A DNA stretch of 46,815 nt from Mycolicibacterium pyrenivorans (GCF_025821625.1 NZ_JACKSH010000184.1:1-46815), one strand, 5' to 3'; shown: positions 26,968 through 35,376, counted from the stretch's first letter. Notes: generated from the sequence alone by a model not told the origin. Numbers and translations are program-made.

Positions 26968-27333
26968 ATGGAACAGCGAGGATTCGGCGATCTCGAAGCG
27001 ATGATCATGGACTGGGTGTGGGATCACCAGGAGCCGATCACCGTGCGTGAGGTATTCGAGGACCTGTCCCAGCAGCGACCTATCGCGTACACGACTGTGT
27101 TGTCGACCATGGACAACCTGTATCGCAAGCGGTGGCTCACACGGCAGCGCAACGGCAAAGCCTATGTGTACCGGGCGGCGATGAGTCGTGCGGAGCGGTC
27201 AGCGCGTCTGATGAAAGCTGCCTTCGACTCCGGCGGCGACACCAACACTGTGCTGGCTTTTTTTGTCGAGCAGATGAGTACAGAGCAGTCGGCGCAGCTG
27301 AAGGCGGCGCTGAGTAAAGGTCGGCGATCATGA
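26968..27333 (+). CDS. blaI: BlaI/MecI/CopY-family repressor (copy 2)
   Basis: From ATG 26968 the protein is 121 aa: FGDLEAMIMDWVWDHQEPIT, VREVFEDLSQQRPIAYTTVL, STMDNLYRKRWLTRQRNGKA. Its layout is nearly the same as the repressor at 15283 and both end in FF(V/L)EQ(M/I)..E.SA.L.AAL. It is coupled by ATGA (27330-27333) to a BlaR1-like gene, the classical BlaI-BlaR1 pair, in which the protease inactivates the repressor. The partner is frameshifted here. Confidence 0.92.
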   Translation: MEQRGFGDLEAMIMDWVWDHQEPITVREVFEDLSQQRPIAYTTVLSTMDNLYRKRWLTRQRNGKAYVYRAAMSRAERSARLMKAAFDSGGDTNTVLAFFVEQMSTEQSAQLKAALSKGRRS

Positions 27334-28245
27334 CGACTGCTGTGTGGCTGGTCCTCTACGGCGCGGTGTTGGCGTGGCTTGCTCCGCCGGTACTGCGGCG
27401 CCTTACTGCTGGTGGGGTGAGCCCGGCCATGGGTGTGGCCGCGTGGTTGGCCACTGTTGTCGCCGTGCTTGTGGCGTGGCTGGCGGCCGTGGTGCTGGTG
27501 GTCGACTCGACGTAGTGCCCTGAATGGCTCGGTGGTGACCCTCTGTCTGGAACTGTTCGGGTTCTCTGATCACACGCCGCTGGCGGGACGCCTCGGGTCT
27601 ATAGCTCTCATCGGTGGGGGGTTGCTGACCTCGGGGGTGGTGGCGCTGCGACTGGGACGCTGTTTGGCCAGACTGCGCACGCGAAGTCATGAGCACGCAC
27701 ACGCCGCGCGGATCGTTGGTCGGCCTACTGACCATCCCCACGTCGTTGTCGTCGAGGCGGACCTTCCCGCCGCCTACTGCGTCATCGGCCGCCCCCACGC
27801 CATCGTCGTCACCTCGGCGGCCGTAAAATCGTTGGACCGAGCGCAATTGAAAGCGGTTCTGGCGCATGAGCATGCGCACCTATCGGGGCATCATCACCAC
27901 ATTCTGATGGTGTTGCGTGCCCTCGCAGCCACCTTGCCCCATCTTCCCCTGTTCGCGGGCGCGCATCAGGCTGTGGCGGAACTACTAGAGATGTGCGCCG
28001 ACGACACCGCTGCTCGTCGCGTCGGCACTCGTCCATTACTTACGGGTTTGCTTGCACTCGCCGGTCACCGACCTCCTGTCGCCGAAGGTCTGGCCGCGGC
28101 GGCAACGGCGGTCATCACCCGCGCCGAGCGGCTAGTCACCCCGACGCGTCGGCACGTGCGGTGGCGCCACCGCGCTCTCCTTACTGTCGCCATCGCCACC
28201 ATGCTCGCCACCCCGGCATTCATCCAGGTGCTCTGCCACCACTAG
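27330..28245 (+). pseudogene. BlaR1-like M56 metallopeptidase, one frameshift
   Basis: ATG 27330 gives WLVLYGAVLAWLAPPVLRRL and AAWLATVVAVLVAWLAAVVL, then a stop at 27513-27515. The next frame carries the rest: SVVTLCLELFGFSDHTPLAG, the zinc motif LAHEHAHLSGHHHH (HExxH replaced by HEHAH, as in M56), MCADDTAARR and ALLTVAIATM to 28245. One base change near 27512 would restore a ~304-aa peptidase with four helices. As sequenced no full-length protein is made. Confidence 0.85.
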
Positions 28246-28610
28246 GCGCTACCCAGCTTCCGGGCCGTCGCCGCCGAGGCGCATTCCACAGGACGAGGGA
28301 CGATTCGGCGCCCGCTGTTGGCCTATCCAGCAAAGGCTCGTCTGACTGCCCAGCGCCAACGTCCAGAGCGGAAATTATCTACGGAGTCAAACCGTAGATG
28401 ACCAGTGCAAAAGATGGCTCGCCGAGATGGATTGGTCGCACGCACGGCGTCGAAATGAGCCGTACAGCAATGCTATCGGGCGAATGCGGTGAGTGCGTTG
28501 GCCGTTTCGCGCGGGTCGCCGGAGATGGCGGTCGCGGGCAGGTCACGACACGGCGTCAAGTCAACCGACGGCCCTAGGGTCGGCGATCCGCTGCTACAGT
28601 CGGCAACATC
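28246..28610. other. Intergenic stretch before lpqS
   Basis: About 365 bases holding the dyad at 28379-28397 and no recognised gene. No CsoR/RicR-type TACCC...GGGTA palindrome is present here. Confidence 0.5.
28379..28397 (+). promoter_or_regulatory. 19-bp BlaI-like dyad upstream of lpqS
   Basis: CTACGGAGTCAAACCGTAG sits inside perfect 8-bp arms ATCTACGG (28377-28384) and CCGTAGAT (28392-28399). It lies about 215 bp before the lpqS start. Confidence 0.6.
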
Positions 28611-29021
28611 GTGAGGTACATCGACGCGAGTTCCCCGCAGCGCCGACGCGCAGTCGTCGCTGCATTGCTCGCGTTCTGGATCGTCATCGTGGCTGCGGAA
28701 TGGGCGCTGCCGGGAATCGAGGCTGCGCCGGCCCATGGACCCCACCCCCTTGCGAGTGCGGTGGGCGCGCCGGTGGCCGTCCAGCTTGATCATCCGCACA
28801 TCTCCCAGGGTGGCGTCGCGCCGTCGCCGGAATCTTTCGCCGAGGCTGTCTTGCCGCGAGGAACGGTCACGCTGATCGCCTTGGCCTTAGTCAGCGCCTT
28901 GGCTGTGCTGCCGGCGTTATGGCGCTACGCGCCGCTGACACCTATCCGCGGCCCACCGCGCTCACCCGTCGCACAAACCGGCCGAGACGTGCTCGTCCGG
29001 CTCTGCATCGCGCGTCGCTGA
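28611..29021 (+). CDS. lpqS: LpqS-like copper-associated membrane protein
   Basis: The 136-aa protein (GTG start) has an N-terminal helix (AVVAALLAFWIVIVAAEWAL), an external part with HGPHPLASAVGAPVAVQLDH, SPESFAEAVLPRG, a second helix, and the ending VAQTGRDVLVRLCIARR. The same pattern (HPL..SVG, DH, ERLATAVLPR, TG.DLL.R.C.ARR) marks LpqS, a copper-induced gene (Rv0847) of M. tuberculosis. The canonical lipobox is not evident. It is followed by cysK2 and an MFS gene in the Rv0847-Rv0849 order. Confidence 0.75.
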   Translation: MRYIDASSPQRRRAVVAALLAFWIVIVAAEWALPGIEAAPAHGPHPLASAVGAPVAVQLDHPHISQGGVAPSPESFAEAVLPRGTVTLIALALVSALAVLPALWRYAPLTPIRGPPRSPVAQTGRDVLVRLCIARR

Positions 29022-29127
29022 CTGGCCAGCGTCAGGCCTCGTGTCGTGAACCGAGGCCGGTGACCGCTGCCCATGATCAGCAGCTGCGCGACCAGTCGCG
29101 CCGTCAAACAGAAGCGACATCCACGAC

Positions 29128-30243
29128 ATGAATCACGCCCTTTCGATCCACCATGCCCAGGACACAGACCGATTCGAGCAACTGCGGCTGGGCCGCTATG
29201 AGCGGCCGGCTACGATGGTCGGGCAGACGCCCGTCTTGAGGATCGGCGCGCCGTTCACCGCCGCAGAGCACGGCTTCTGGGCCAAACTCGAAGGCTTCAA
29301 TCCTGGCGGCATGAAAGACCGGCCTGCACTGCATATGGTCGAACGTGCGCGCTCTCGCGGGAAGCTCGTCCCGGGCGACCGTATCGTCGAGTCGACCAGC
29401 GGCACTCTAGGATTGGGGCTTGCGCTGGCTGGAACTGTGTACGGTCACCCCGTCACCTTGGTCACCGACCCCGGCATGGAGCCGATCATCCAGCACATGC
29501 TCGCCGCGTTCGGCGCGCACATCGAATTGGTCACTGAGCCTCACCCGCGCGGCGGCTGGCAACAGGCCCGTACCGAACGCGTTCATGAGATTCTGGGCAC
29601 TGATCCGCAGGCGTGGCATCCCGACCAGTACAACAATCCGGACAATGTGGAGGCCTACCGCGGGCTGGCTATGGAACTGATTGAGCAGCTCGGGTCTGTC
29701 GATGTGTTGGTGTGTTCGGTCGGTACCGGGGGACACTCGGCAGGGGTGGCACGGGTCCTGCGGGAATATAATCCCGGCCTGCGGTTGATCGGCGTCGACA
29801 CGGTGGGCTCTACCATCTTCGGGCAACCCGCGACGACCCGGCTGATGCGTGGCCTCGGCTCAAGCATCTACCCCGGCAACGTCGACTACGCGGCCTTCAA
29901 CGAGGTGCACTGGGTCGCGCCAGCGGATGCGGTATGGGCCTGTCGAACTTTGGCGGCCACCCACTATGCCAGTGGCGGGTGGAGCGTCGGCGCGGTCGCG
30001 GTGGTGGCGGGGTGGGCTGCGCGTCGCAGCGACCCGGGCACCACGGTCGCCGCGATCTTCCCCGACGGCCCACAGCGCTATTTCGACACCATCTATAACG
30101 ACGATTACTGCCGCACCCACGGCCTGTTGGATAAGGCGCCGCCGAACGAACCGGCCACCATCGATCACCCGCTGCGACACGTGGTTAAGGCCTGGACGCG
30201 GTGCCCTGTAGTCGTCGACCCCACGCAGGTGGTGCCACGATGA
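29128..30243 (+). CDS. cysK2: PLP-dependent cysteine synthase-like enzyme, CysK2-like
   Basis: The 371-aa fold-type II PLP enzyme has the PLP Lys63 in GFNPGGMKDRPA, the substrate loop STSGTLGLGLA, and the phosphate cup VGTGGHSAGVARVL. M. tuberculosis CysK2 (Rv0848), of the same length, makes S-sulfocysteine from O-phosphoserine and thiosulfate. The C-terminal extension (YNDDYCRTHGLL) agrees with that subgroup. It lies 106 bp after lpqS and overlaps the MFS gene (ATGA at 30240-30243). The link to copper could be thiol supply under metal stress. Confidence 0.88.
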   Translation: MNHALSIHHAQDTDRFEQLRLGRYERPATMVGQTPVLRIGAPFTAAEHGFWAKLEGFNPGGMKDRPALHMVERARSRGKLVPGDRIVESTSGTLGLGLALAGTVYGHPVTLVTDPGMEPIIQHMLAAFGAHIELVTEPHPRGGWQQARTERVHEILGTDPQAWHPDQYNNPDNVEAYRGLAMELIEQLGSVDVLVCSVGTGGHSAGVARVLREYNPGLRLIGVDTVGSTIFGQPATTRLMRGLGSSIYPGNVDYAAFNEVHWVAPADAVWACRTLAATHYASGGWSVGAVAVVAGWAARRSDPGTTVAAIFPDGPQRYFDTIYNDDYCRTHGLLDKAPPNEPATIDHPLRHVVKAWTRCPVVVDPTQVVPR

Positions 30244-31502
30244 CACTGCTGTCCGGGTTCGGCAGTTTCGGCTGGCCAAGCCGCATGCTGATGATCAACC
30301 AATTCGGGATCAACCTCGGGTTCTACATGCTCATGCCGTACTTGGCCGGCTACCTGGCTGGGCCCCTGGGTTTGGCGGCATGGGCCATCGGGCTCGTTCT
30401 CGGGGTGCGCAACTTCTCCCAGCAAGGCATGTTCATCATCGGCGGCACGTTGGCCGATCGCCTGGGCTTCAAGCCCCTCATCGTGAGTGGATGCGTGCTG
30501 CGCACGGCAGGATTCGGGCTTTTGGTGTTCGCCGACTCGCTACCGGCGGTGTTGGTCGCCTCGGCGGCAACGGGTTTCGCCGGTGCCCTCTTCAACCCAG
30601 CTGTGCGTGCATACTTGGCCGCCGACGCGGGCCCGCGACGGCTGGAAGCGTTCGCGCTGTTCAACGTGTTCTATCAGGCCGGCATCCTCGCCGGGCCGCT
30701 GGTGGGCTTGGCGTTGATGTTTGTCGACTTCAAGATGACTGCGGCTGCCGCGGCCCTGGTTTTCGCGGTGCTGACGGTGGCGCAGCTGTTCGCACTGCCG
30801 CAGCGCGCAGTGGCGCCGACACCGGAAAAGACTTCGGTGCTGCAGGATTGGCGGGCGGTCGCGGCCAATCGTTCGTTCCTGCTGTTCGCCGCGGCCATGA
30901 TCGGCTCCTATGTCCTGTCGTTTCAGGTATACCTCGCGATGCCGCTACAGGCGCGGTACCTGTTTCCGCAGAACGACTCCGTCGTCACAGCGATGATCTT
31001 CGTGGTCTCCGGAGTGGTGGCGGTGCTTGGGCAGATGCGCATCACACGCTGGTTCGGGCGGCGTTGGGGTTCGGGGCGCTCACTGGCGATCGGGATGCTG
31101 ATCCTGGCGCTGTCGTTCCTGCCGCTCATCGCGTTGCCCGATGACGAGCGAGCCGGCCGTGTCGCGGCCGCCACAGCGCTGCTGATCGCCACGGCCGTGC
31201 TGGCGGTCGGCTCCGCTGCGGTGTTCCCGTTCGAAATGGATACCGTCGTGTCCCTGGCCGATAATCGGCTCGTCGGAACGCATTACGGTTTTTACAACAC
31301 GATCGTCGGCGTCGGCATCCTGGTCGGCAACCTGGCAACAGGGTCGTTGATGCAACTCGCCAGAGAGCTTGGGCAGCCCGAACTTCTGTGGGTGTTGTTG
31401 ACAGTCATCGGATTGCTGTCGGCGGCTGCGCTGTACCGCCTGGATCAGCGAGGACGACTGGGATCAACGCCGAAGGCCGTTGATGACGCGACCCGGCGCT
31501 GA
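30240..31502 (+). CDS. MFS transporter of the Rv0849 type
   Basis: From ATG 30240 the protein is 420 aa with about twelve membrane helices and motif A IIGGTLADRLGFKPLI. A conserved NQFGINLGFYMLMPYLAGYL opening is shared with MDR-type MFS proteins. It is translationally coupled to cysK2, so it may export or import a product linked to that enzyme; the substrate is unknown. It is intact. Confidence 0.88.
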   Translation: MTLLSGFGSFGWPSRMLMINQFGINLGFYMLMPYLAGYLAGPLGLAAWAIGLVLGVRNFSQQGMFIIGGTLADRLGFKPLIVSGCVLRTAGFGLLVFADSLPAVLVASAATGFAGALFNPAVRAYLAADAGPRRLEAFALFNVFYQAGILAGPLVGLALMFVDFKMTAAAAALVFAVLTVAQLFALPQRAVAPTPEKTSVLQDWRAVAANRSFLLFAAAMIGSYVLSFQVYLAMPLQARYLFPQNDSVVTAMIFVVSGVVAVLGQMRITRWFGRRWGSGRSLAIGMLILALSFLPLIALPDDERAGRVAAATALLIATAVLAVGSAAVFPFEMDTVVSLADNRLVGTHYGFYNTIVGVGILVGNLATGSLMQLARELGQPELLWVLLTVIGLLSAAALYRLDQRGRLGSTPKAVDDATRR

Positions 31503-31524
31503 AATGTCCCGGTCGGCGCGTCAT

Positions 31525-31543
31525 CTACGTAGCAACTACGTAG
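31525..31543 (+). promoter_or_regulatory. 19-bp BlaI-like dyad, perfect consensus
   Basis: CTACGTAGCAACTACGTAG is the most regular site of the window, two palindromic CTACGTAG octamers 11 bp apart. It lies 35 bp before the orphan regulator gene. Confidence 0.7.
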
Positions 31544-31577
31544 GTAGCGGTAGACTATCTCTCGCGGGCGGCGCAGG

Positions 31578-32360
31578 ATGCGCGGGCGCGCTTTAGTTTT
31601 CGTGAACGGCTGGGAGAGTGCCACGACGATCGAGTCGCACCGTGTTGTCGCTGGTTCCGTACCGCCAGTGGCGGCCGCCGGCCGCATCCGTGTACTCCTC
31701 GTTGAGCCGCGACGCATCTATGCGGCCACCGTCGCGCGACACCTTCGTGCCGACGATTTCGCGGTGGAGGTGGCCTACTCGCCGCGTGCTGCGATCATAG
31801 GTCTGCACGAGGGTGATCCCGATGTGGTCGTGGTGTGCGTGGGCGCGCAGGGCCGGGGCACGGCCATGCTTGACCGCATTCGTCAGGAGACGCAGGTCGG
31901 CGTGGTCGCTCTCAGCGACGGCGATATTGCGCCGCTGCTCGTGAGTACCGGGGCCGTCTGTGTGGGCGACATCGCGGCGCTGAACGTGCGAATTCGGCTG
32001 GCGCTGAGGCACTGCGGTGTCAGTGGCGAACCACGTGGCGGCTACTACGGCGAGGTGATGCATCGCCGGGAATTCGGAGATCTCCTTATCGATATGGTCG
32101 CACGCCGGGTGTCTCTGCGCGGCGAGGCGCTGTCACTTACCCGAACGGAGTTCGAGATCCTGTCCACGCTGGCAGAGAGTCCGGGCGAACCGGTGACGTG
32201 TCGTCACCTGCAGCTGAGCCTGTGGGGGGATGCCTCCGACGGTGGCCGGTCCACGCTGGGGGTGCACGTGGGCAATCTTCGGCGCAAGCTGGGTGAGGAC
32301 CCGCATTCACCGCGGTATCTGCGTACGGTGCGCGGTACCGGTTACTGTCTCACCGGCTGA
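31578..32360 (+). CDS. Orphan OmpR-like regulator with degenerate receiver domain
   Basis: The 260-aa protein has a receiver-like domain (residues 37-147) and a C-terminal OmpR winged helix (LTRTEFEILSTLAESPGEPV, LGVHVGNLRRKLGEDPHSPR, YLRTVRGTGYCLTG). The receiver lacks phosphorylation residues: the acidic pair is EP (VLLVEPRR) and the Asp position in VVVVCVGAQG is Cys87; the conserved Lys is absent. No kinase gene is adjacent. It is likely an atypical regulator controlled otherwise, perhaps through its Cys residues (87, 128, 146). The exact start is uncertain. Confidence 0.85.
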   Translation: MRGRALVFVNGWESATTIESHRVVAGSVPPVAAAGRIRVLLVEPRRIYAATVARHLRADDFAVEVAYSPRAAIIGLHEGDPDVVVVCVGAQGRGTAMLDRIRQETQVGVVALSDGDIAPLLVSTGAVCVGDIAALNVRIRLALRHCGVSGEPRGGYYGEVMHRREFGDLLIDMVARRVSLRGEALSLTRTEFEILSTLAESPGEPVTCRHLQLSLWGDASDGGRSTLGVHVGNLRRKLGEDPHSPRYLRTVRGTGYCLTG

Positions 32361-32423
32361 GTGGGGGCGGCGAGTGCCTGGTGCGCCGCAGTGATGCAGC
32401 TGGTGGCAGATTGCGGCGAGGAC

Positions 32424-33194
32424 TTAGCTTTCGATGATGCGAACGACGTAGGGCGTCATCCCTGACGTGCGCACTGGGGAGATCTTGATTGGCACGCCGG
32501 TCTGCTGTGCCTCGAGCATCTGCCCGCCGCCGAGATAGATAGCTTCGTGCTGGCTCCCCCCGGGGCCCCAGAACAGGAGATCGCCCCGCTTCGCTTGGGA
32601 GGGTGGCACCTTGCGGCCGGCGTTGTACTGGTCACCGGACCATCGCGGGAGCAGCACTCCGACGCCGGCGAACGCGAACCGTGTCAGGCCTGAACAGTCA
32701 AACCCCACAGTGCCGGCCCCCTGGTCGACGCCGCGGCTGGGACCGGTGAGGCTGCCCCCACCCCAGGAGTAGGGAATACCGATTTGCGTTCCTGCCCTGC
32801 GGATTACGTACTCGATCGCTTGCGCACCATTGACCCGGTTTCCGCGCACGCTGGTCGACGGATCCGCGGCCGGACTGACGACTCCCAGGCTGCTGAGAAA
32901 GTTGCGACCCATGCTCATGGCGGTCTGCGTCGCCATGGCCGTGGCCTGAAGAGAGGCGTTCGCGATGGCAACCGGATCACCGGGAGCGCCTGCGCTCGCC
33001 ACCTTGGGAAGCAGTGGGTCCCACGGACCGGCAGCAGGTTGGGCCGACGCGACCGGTGCACACGCGACGAAGAGCAGCACGACGATGCTGAGGACACCGG
33101 GGAGCCGCCGAACGCGTCTCGCACCGCGCATCGCCGGGTCAGACCGGTCGGCGCCGGCACTTGCCGCACTCCTGCTCCGGACGTCTGATTTCAT
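32424..33194 (-). CDS. ripB: RipB-like NlpC/P60 peptidoglycan endopeptidase
   Basis: From ATG 33194 (GAGGAGAAG directly upstream) the protein is 256 aa. A basic N-terminus and a secretion helix (LPGVLSIVVLLFVACAPVAS) are followed by a linker and an NlpC/P60 domain with IEYVIRRAGTQIGIPYSWGG, FDCSGLTRFAFAGVGVLLPR and SQHEAIYLGGGQMLEAQ. The catalytic set is Cys167, His216 and Glu228. It lacks the coiled-coil region of RipA, as RipB does. It shares DPLLPKVASAGAPGDP(V)AI with the linker of the RipA-like protein at 25176. Confidence 0.88.
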   Translation of the reverse strand: MKSDVRSRSAASAGADRSDPAMRGARRVRRLPGVLSIVVLLFVACAPVASAQPAAGPWDPLLPKVASAGAPGDPVAIANASLQATAMATQTAMSMGRNFLSSLGVVSPAADPSTSVRGNRVNGAQAIEYVIRRAGTQIGIPYSWGGGSLTGPSRGVDQGAGTVGFDCSGLTRFAFAGVGVLLPRWSGDQYNAGRKVPPSQAKRGDLLFWGPGGSQHEAIYLGGGQMLEAQQTGVPIKISPVRTSGMTPYVVRIIES

Positions 33195-33278
33195 GTCTTC
33201 TCCTCGGTGCGCCGCGCGGTGTCCTACTTCGTGCACCAATAGCGGGGCTGAAACGCATACGTACGGCGCAGCACCAAA

Positions 33279-33297
33279 ATACGTAGCTCCTACGGAG
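33279..33297 (-). promoter_or_regulatory. 19-bp BlaI-like dyad before ripB
   Basis: ATACGTAGCTCCTACGGAG closely matches the site at 44570 (CTACGTATCAACTACGGAG). A further TACGTA is at 33258-33263. Both lie upstream of ATG 33194. Confidence 0.55.
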
Positions 33298-33704
33298 AAA
33301 AGCCTAACTCACAAAAGCCCCACCAGTAACAGTAGCCACATAATTACAATGGTGAAATTCGCTGCGGCCGTTCACATTGAACGCGGAAAGCGCTGGGCAG
33401 GAGCCGTTCCGCGGCCGGGAATACGTGCGCCAATGGTGCGCGGATTGGTGCGCATGCGCGTATCTCGGAGAGGAGTTCTATGGCCGTCGTTGAGGGCAAC
33501 GATTCTGCCCAGGAGAGGTCCTATGACGCCTCGTCGGCGTAGCGCCGCGATGTGTTCATCGGGGAGTCTGTGGGCTTCAGCGATGCCAGCAGCTGCCCGT
33601 GCAGCAGCGGCGTCTAACAGCTGACCTAATGCGCTGCAAGAGAAAGGGGTTTCGCTGTCCGGCACCGATGCCATGTCGGCTCAGGTGTCGAGCACTTGTG
33701 CTGC
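33298..33704. other. Stretch with one doubtful small frame
   Basis: About 400 bases. A minus-strand frame (33372-33674, 100 aa, containing AHRLPDEHIAALRRRGV) is open but has no ribosome site and no recognised family. The first 60 bases are AT-rich and promoter-like. Confidence 0.35.
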
Positions 33705-34928
33705 TTAGAGGTTGGCGTTTCCGGCCTTCCATTGCTCCCAGGGGATGTTCCAGTCGCCGAGGCCGTCGGTTCCTGACAGGGTGGCGCCGGTGGTGTTGAT
33801 GACTTCCACTATGTCGCCGCGTCGGGTGTTGTCGTAGAACCAGCGGGCATTGGCTGGATTGACGTTGAGGCTTCCGTGGCTGACGTTGGCGATGCCTTGG
33901 CTACCCACCGACCATGGGGCCGAGTGCACGTAGATGCCGCTGTAGGACATTTGCGTGGCCCACTCGACTTCGGTGCGGTACCCGTCGGGAGAGTTAACGG
34001 GCACCCCGTAGGTCGACGAATCCATCACCAGGAATGAGTAGCGGTCGCCGATGAGGTAGGTGCCGTTGTCGGTGGGTGTCTTGGCTTTGCCCATGGAGAT
34101 GGGCATGGTTTTGACGACGTCACCGTTGCGCCGCACGGTCATCGTCTTGCTGGCGTCGTCGGCGGTGGCGATGATTTGATCGCCGATGGTGAAGCGCGTG
34201 GTGACGTCGTCTTGGCCGAAGAGCCCGTCGCCGAAGTCGACCCCGTAAGCCTTGACCGACACCTCCACGGTGGTGCCGGGCTCCCAGTATTCGGCGGGGC
34301 GCCAACGGACTTCACGGTTGCTGAGCCAGTAGAAGGCGCCCTCAACCGGGGGGTTCGTGGTGACCGTGATGGCCTGCTGCGCTGCGACCCGGTTCGTGAT
34401 GTTCTCGTCAAAGCGAATCGCAATGGGTTGACCCACGCCCACTGTTTCGCCGTCATTGGGCAAGACGTAGGGCATCGTCAGGTTTTCGGGAGAATGGGTT
34501 TCGAATGTTGCGCTGGTGCTTGTTGTTCCGCCAAGTCCTTGTGCTTGCGCCTGCAGGGTGTACTGCTTGTTGTAGCCCAGCGGCTCCGCGGAGGACCAGG
34601 ACACTCCGTCGGGGCTGAGTTGTCCGTCAACGATTTTGCCGGCGTCGTTGGTCAGCGACACTTGGCCGAGAACACCGTCGCCGGCGGTAACGGTGACGGG
34701 GGCATCAACAGCGACGCCGATGGCGCCATCAGTTACGGACGCTTCCAGTTTCGGTACGAGCAAGTCTGCGTAGGGCGTGCCCTTATCGGTGATCACGTCG
34801 GGCGTGGGCGCCGCCGACGGCGACGAGGTGCACGCGGCCGCGATCAGCAACACCGCCACCGCGAGGACGGTGGTCCGCAGCCAATGCGTCGTCGCTCGAA
34901 ACAATGGGCGGCAGCCTGTCTGCGGCAT
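33705..34928 (-). CDS. ldtB: LdtMt2-like L,D-transpeptidase lipoprotein with catalytic Cys replaced by Ser
   Basis: The 407-aa protein (LdtMt2 is 408) has a lipobox (VLLIAAACTSS), two Ig-like domains (about 45-250) and a YkuD catalytic domain. LdtMt2 makes 3-3 peptidoglycan cross-links with Cys354. The catalytic region SGIYVHSAPWSVGSQGIANV, SHGSLNVN keeps both His residues but reads Ser353 (AGC at 33870-33872) where the family has Cys (SHGCLNV). The C-terminal DGLGDWNIPWEQWKAGNA is typical of the subfamily. A CopR-like box lies about 155 bp upstream. It may be inactive, altered or a binding-only form. Confidence 0.93.
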   Translation of the reverse strand: MPQTGCRPLFRATTHWLRTTVLAVAVLLIAAACTSSPSAAPTPDVITDKGTPYADLLVPKLEASVTDGAIGVAVDAPVTVTAGDGVLGQVSLTNDAGKIVDGQLSPDGVSWSSAEPLGYNKQYTLQAQAQGLGGTTSTSATFETHSPENLTMPYVLPNDGETVGVGQPIAIRFDENITNRVAAQQAITVTTNPPVEGAFYWLSNREVRWRPAEYWEPGTTVEVSVKAYGVDFGDGLFGQDDVTTRFTIGDQIIATADDASKTMTVRRNGDVVKTMPISMGKAKTPTDNGTYLIGDRYSFLVMDSSTYGVPVNSPDGYRTEVEWATQMSYSGIYVHSAPWSVGSQGIANVSHGSLNVNPANARWFYDNTRRGDIVEVINTTGATLSGTDGLGDWNIPWEQWKAGNANL

Positions 34929-35376
34929 GAGTGGGGCTCTCCGTATCGCGTTGTCGTCATCGCCTTAACATGCGGTGGCGCCGGCTCGGCGCCTCGTGGG
35001 CCGGTCGCGGGCGACGGTGCACCGTTCACGGGACTTCTCTAAGTGTGCTCGTCAGTCGTTTGGCTTTCTTAGTCCTTCGATGAAGATTCGATAAAGCTGG
35101 CACCAGAGTCCGAGCTGCCGGGTTTGCACGACCGCGAGTCAGGGATCACGTCTGCTGGGCCAATCCGAGGGTGAGGAAGCCGTCTGTCCTCCGGCGCCAG
35201 CCTGGTGCGGGTTGCGCAGGATGTGCGGCGGATTCGAGGTATCCCCGAAGGCTGATGAGCGGAGGCGGGGTCTTAGCGGCGGCCATCTCCGCCTCGTGCA
35301 GGGGGCACGTCATCGGTGCTTGTTGTGCACCGCTCTCATGGACCACGGCCACCGGGTGGGCCCGCGTCGGCGCTGC
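34929..35376. other. Intergenic stretch upstream of the transpeptidase
   Basis: About 450 bases containing the CopR-like box at 35081-35097 and no recognised gene. Short frames have no family signature. Confidence 0.45.
35081..35097 (-). promoter_or_regulatory. CopR-like direct-repeat box before the L,D-transpeptidase gene
   Basis: On the minus strand GCTTTATCGAATCTTCA places CTTTA and TCTTCA with an 11-bp period, followed by TCG as at two other sites. It points toward the gene starting at 34928. Confidence 0.55.

Noticed and set aside
33372..33674. 100-aa minus-strand frame between ripB and the transpeptidase
   Set aside because: It is open and not clearly a shadow, but lacks a ribosome site and a recognisable family; it is left as part of the intergenic entry.
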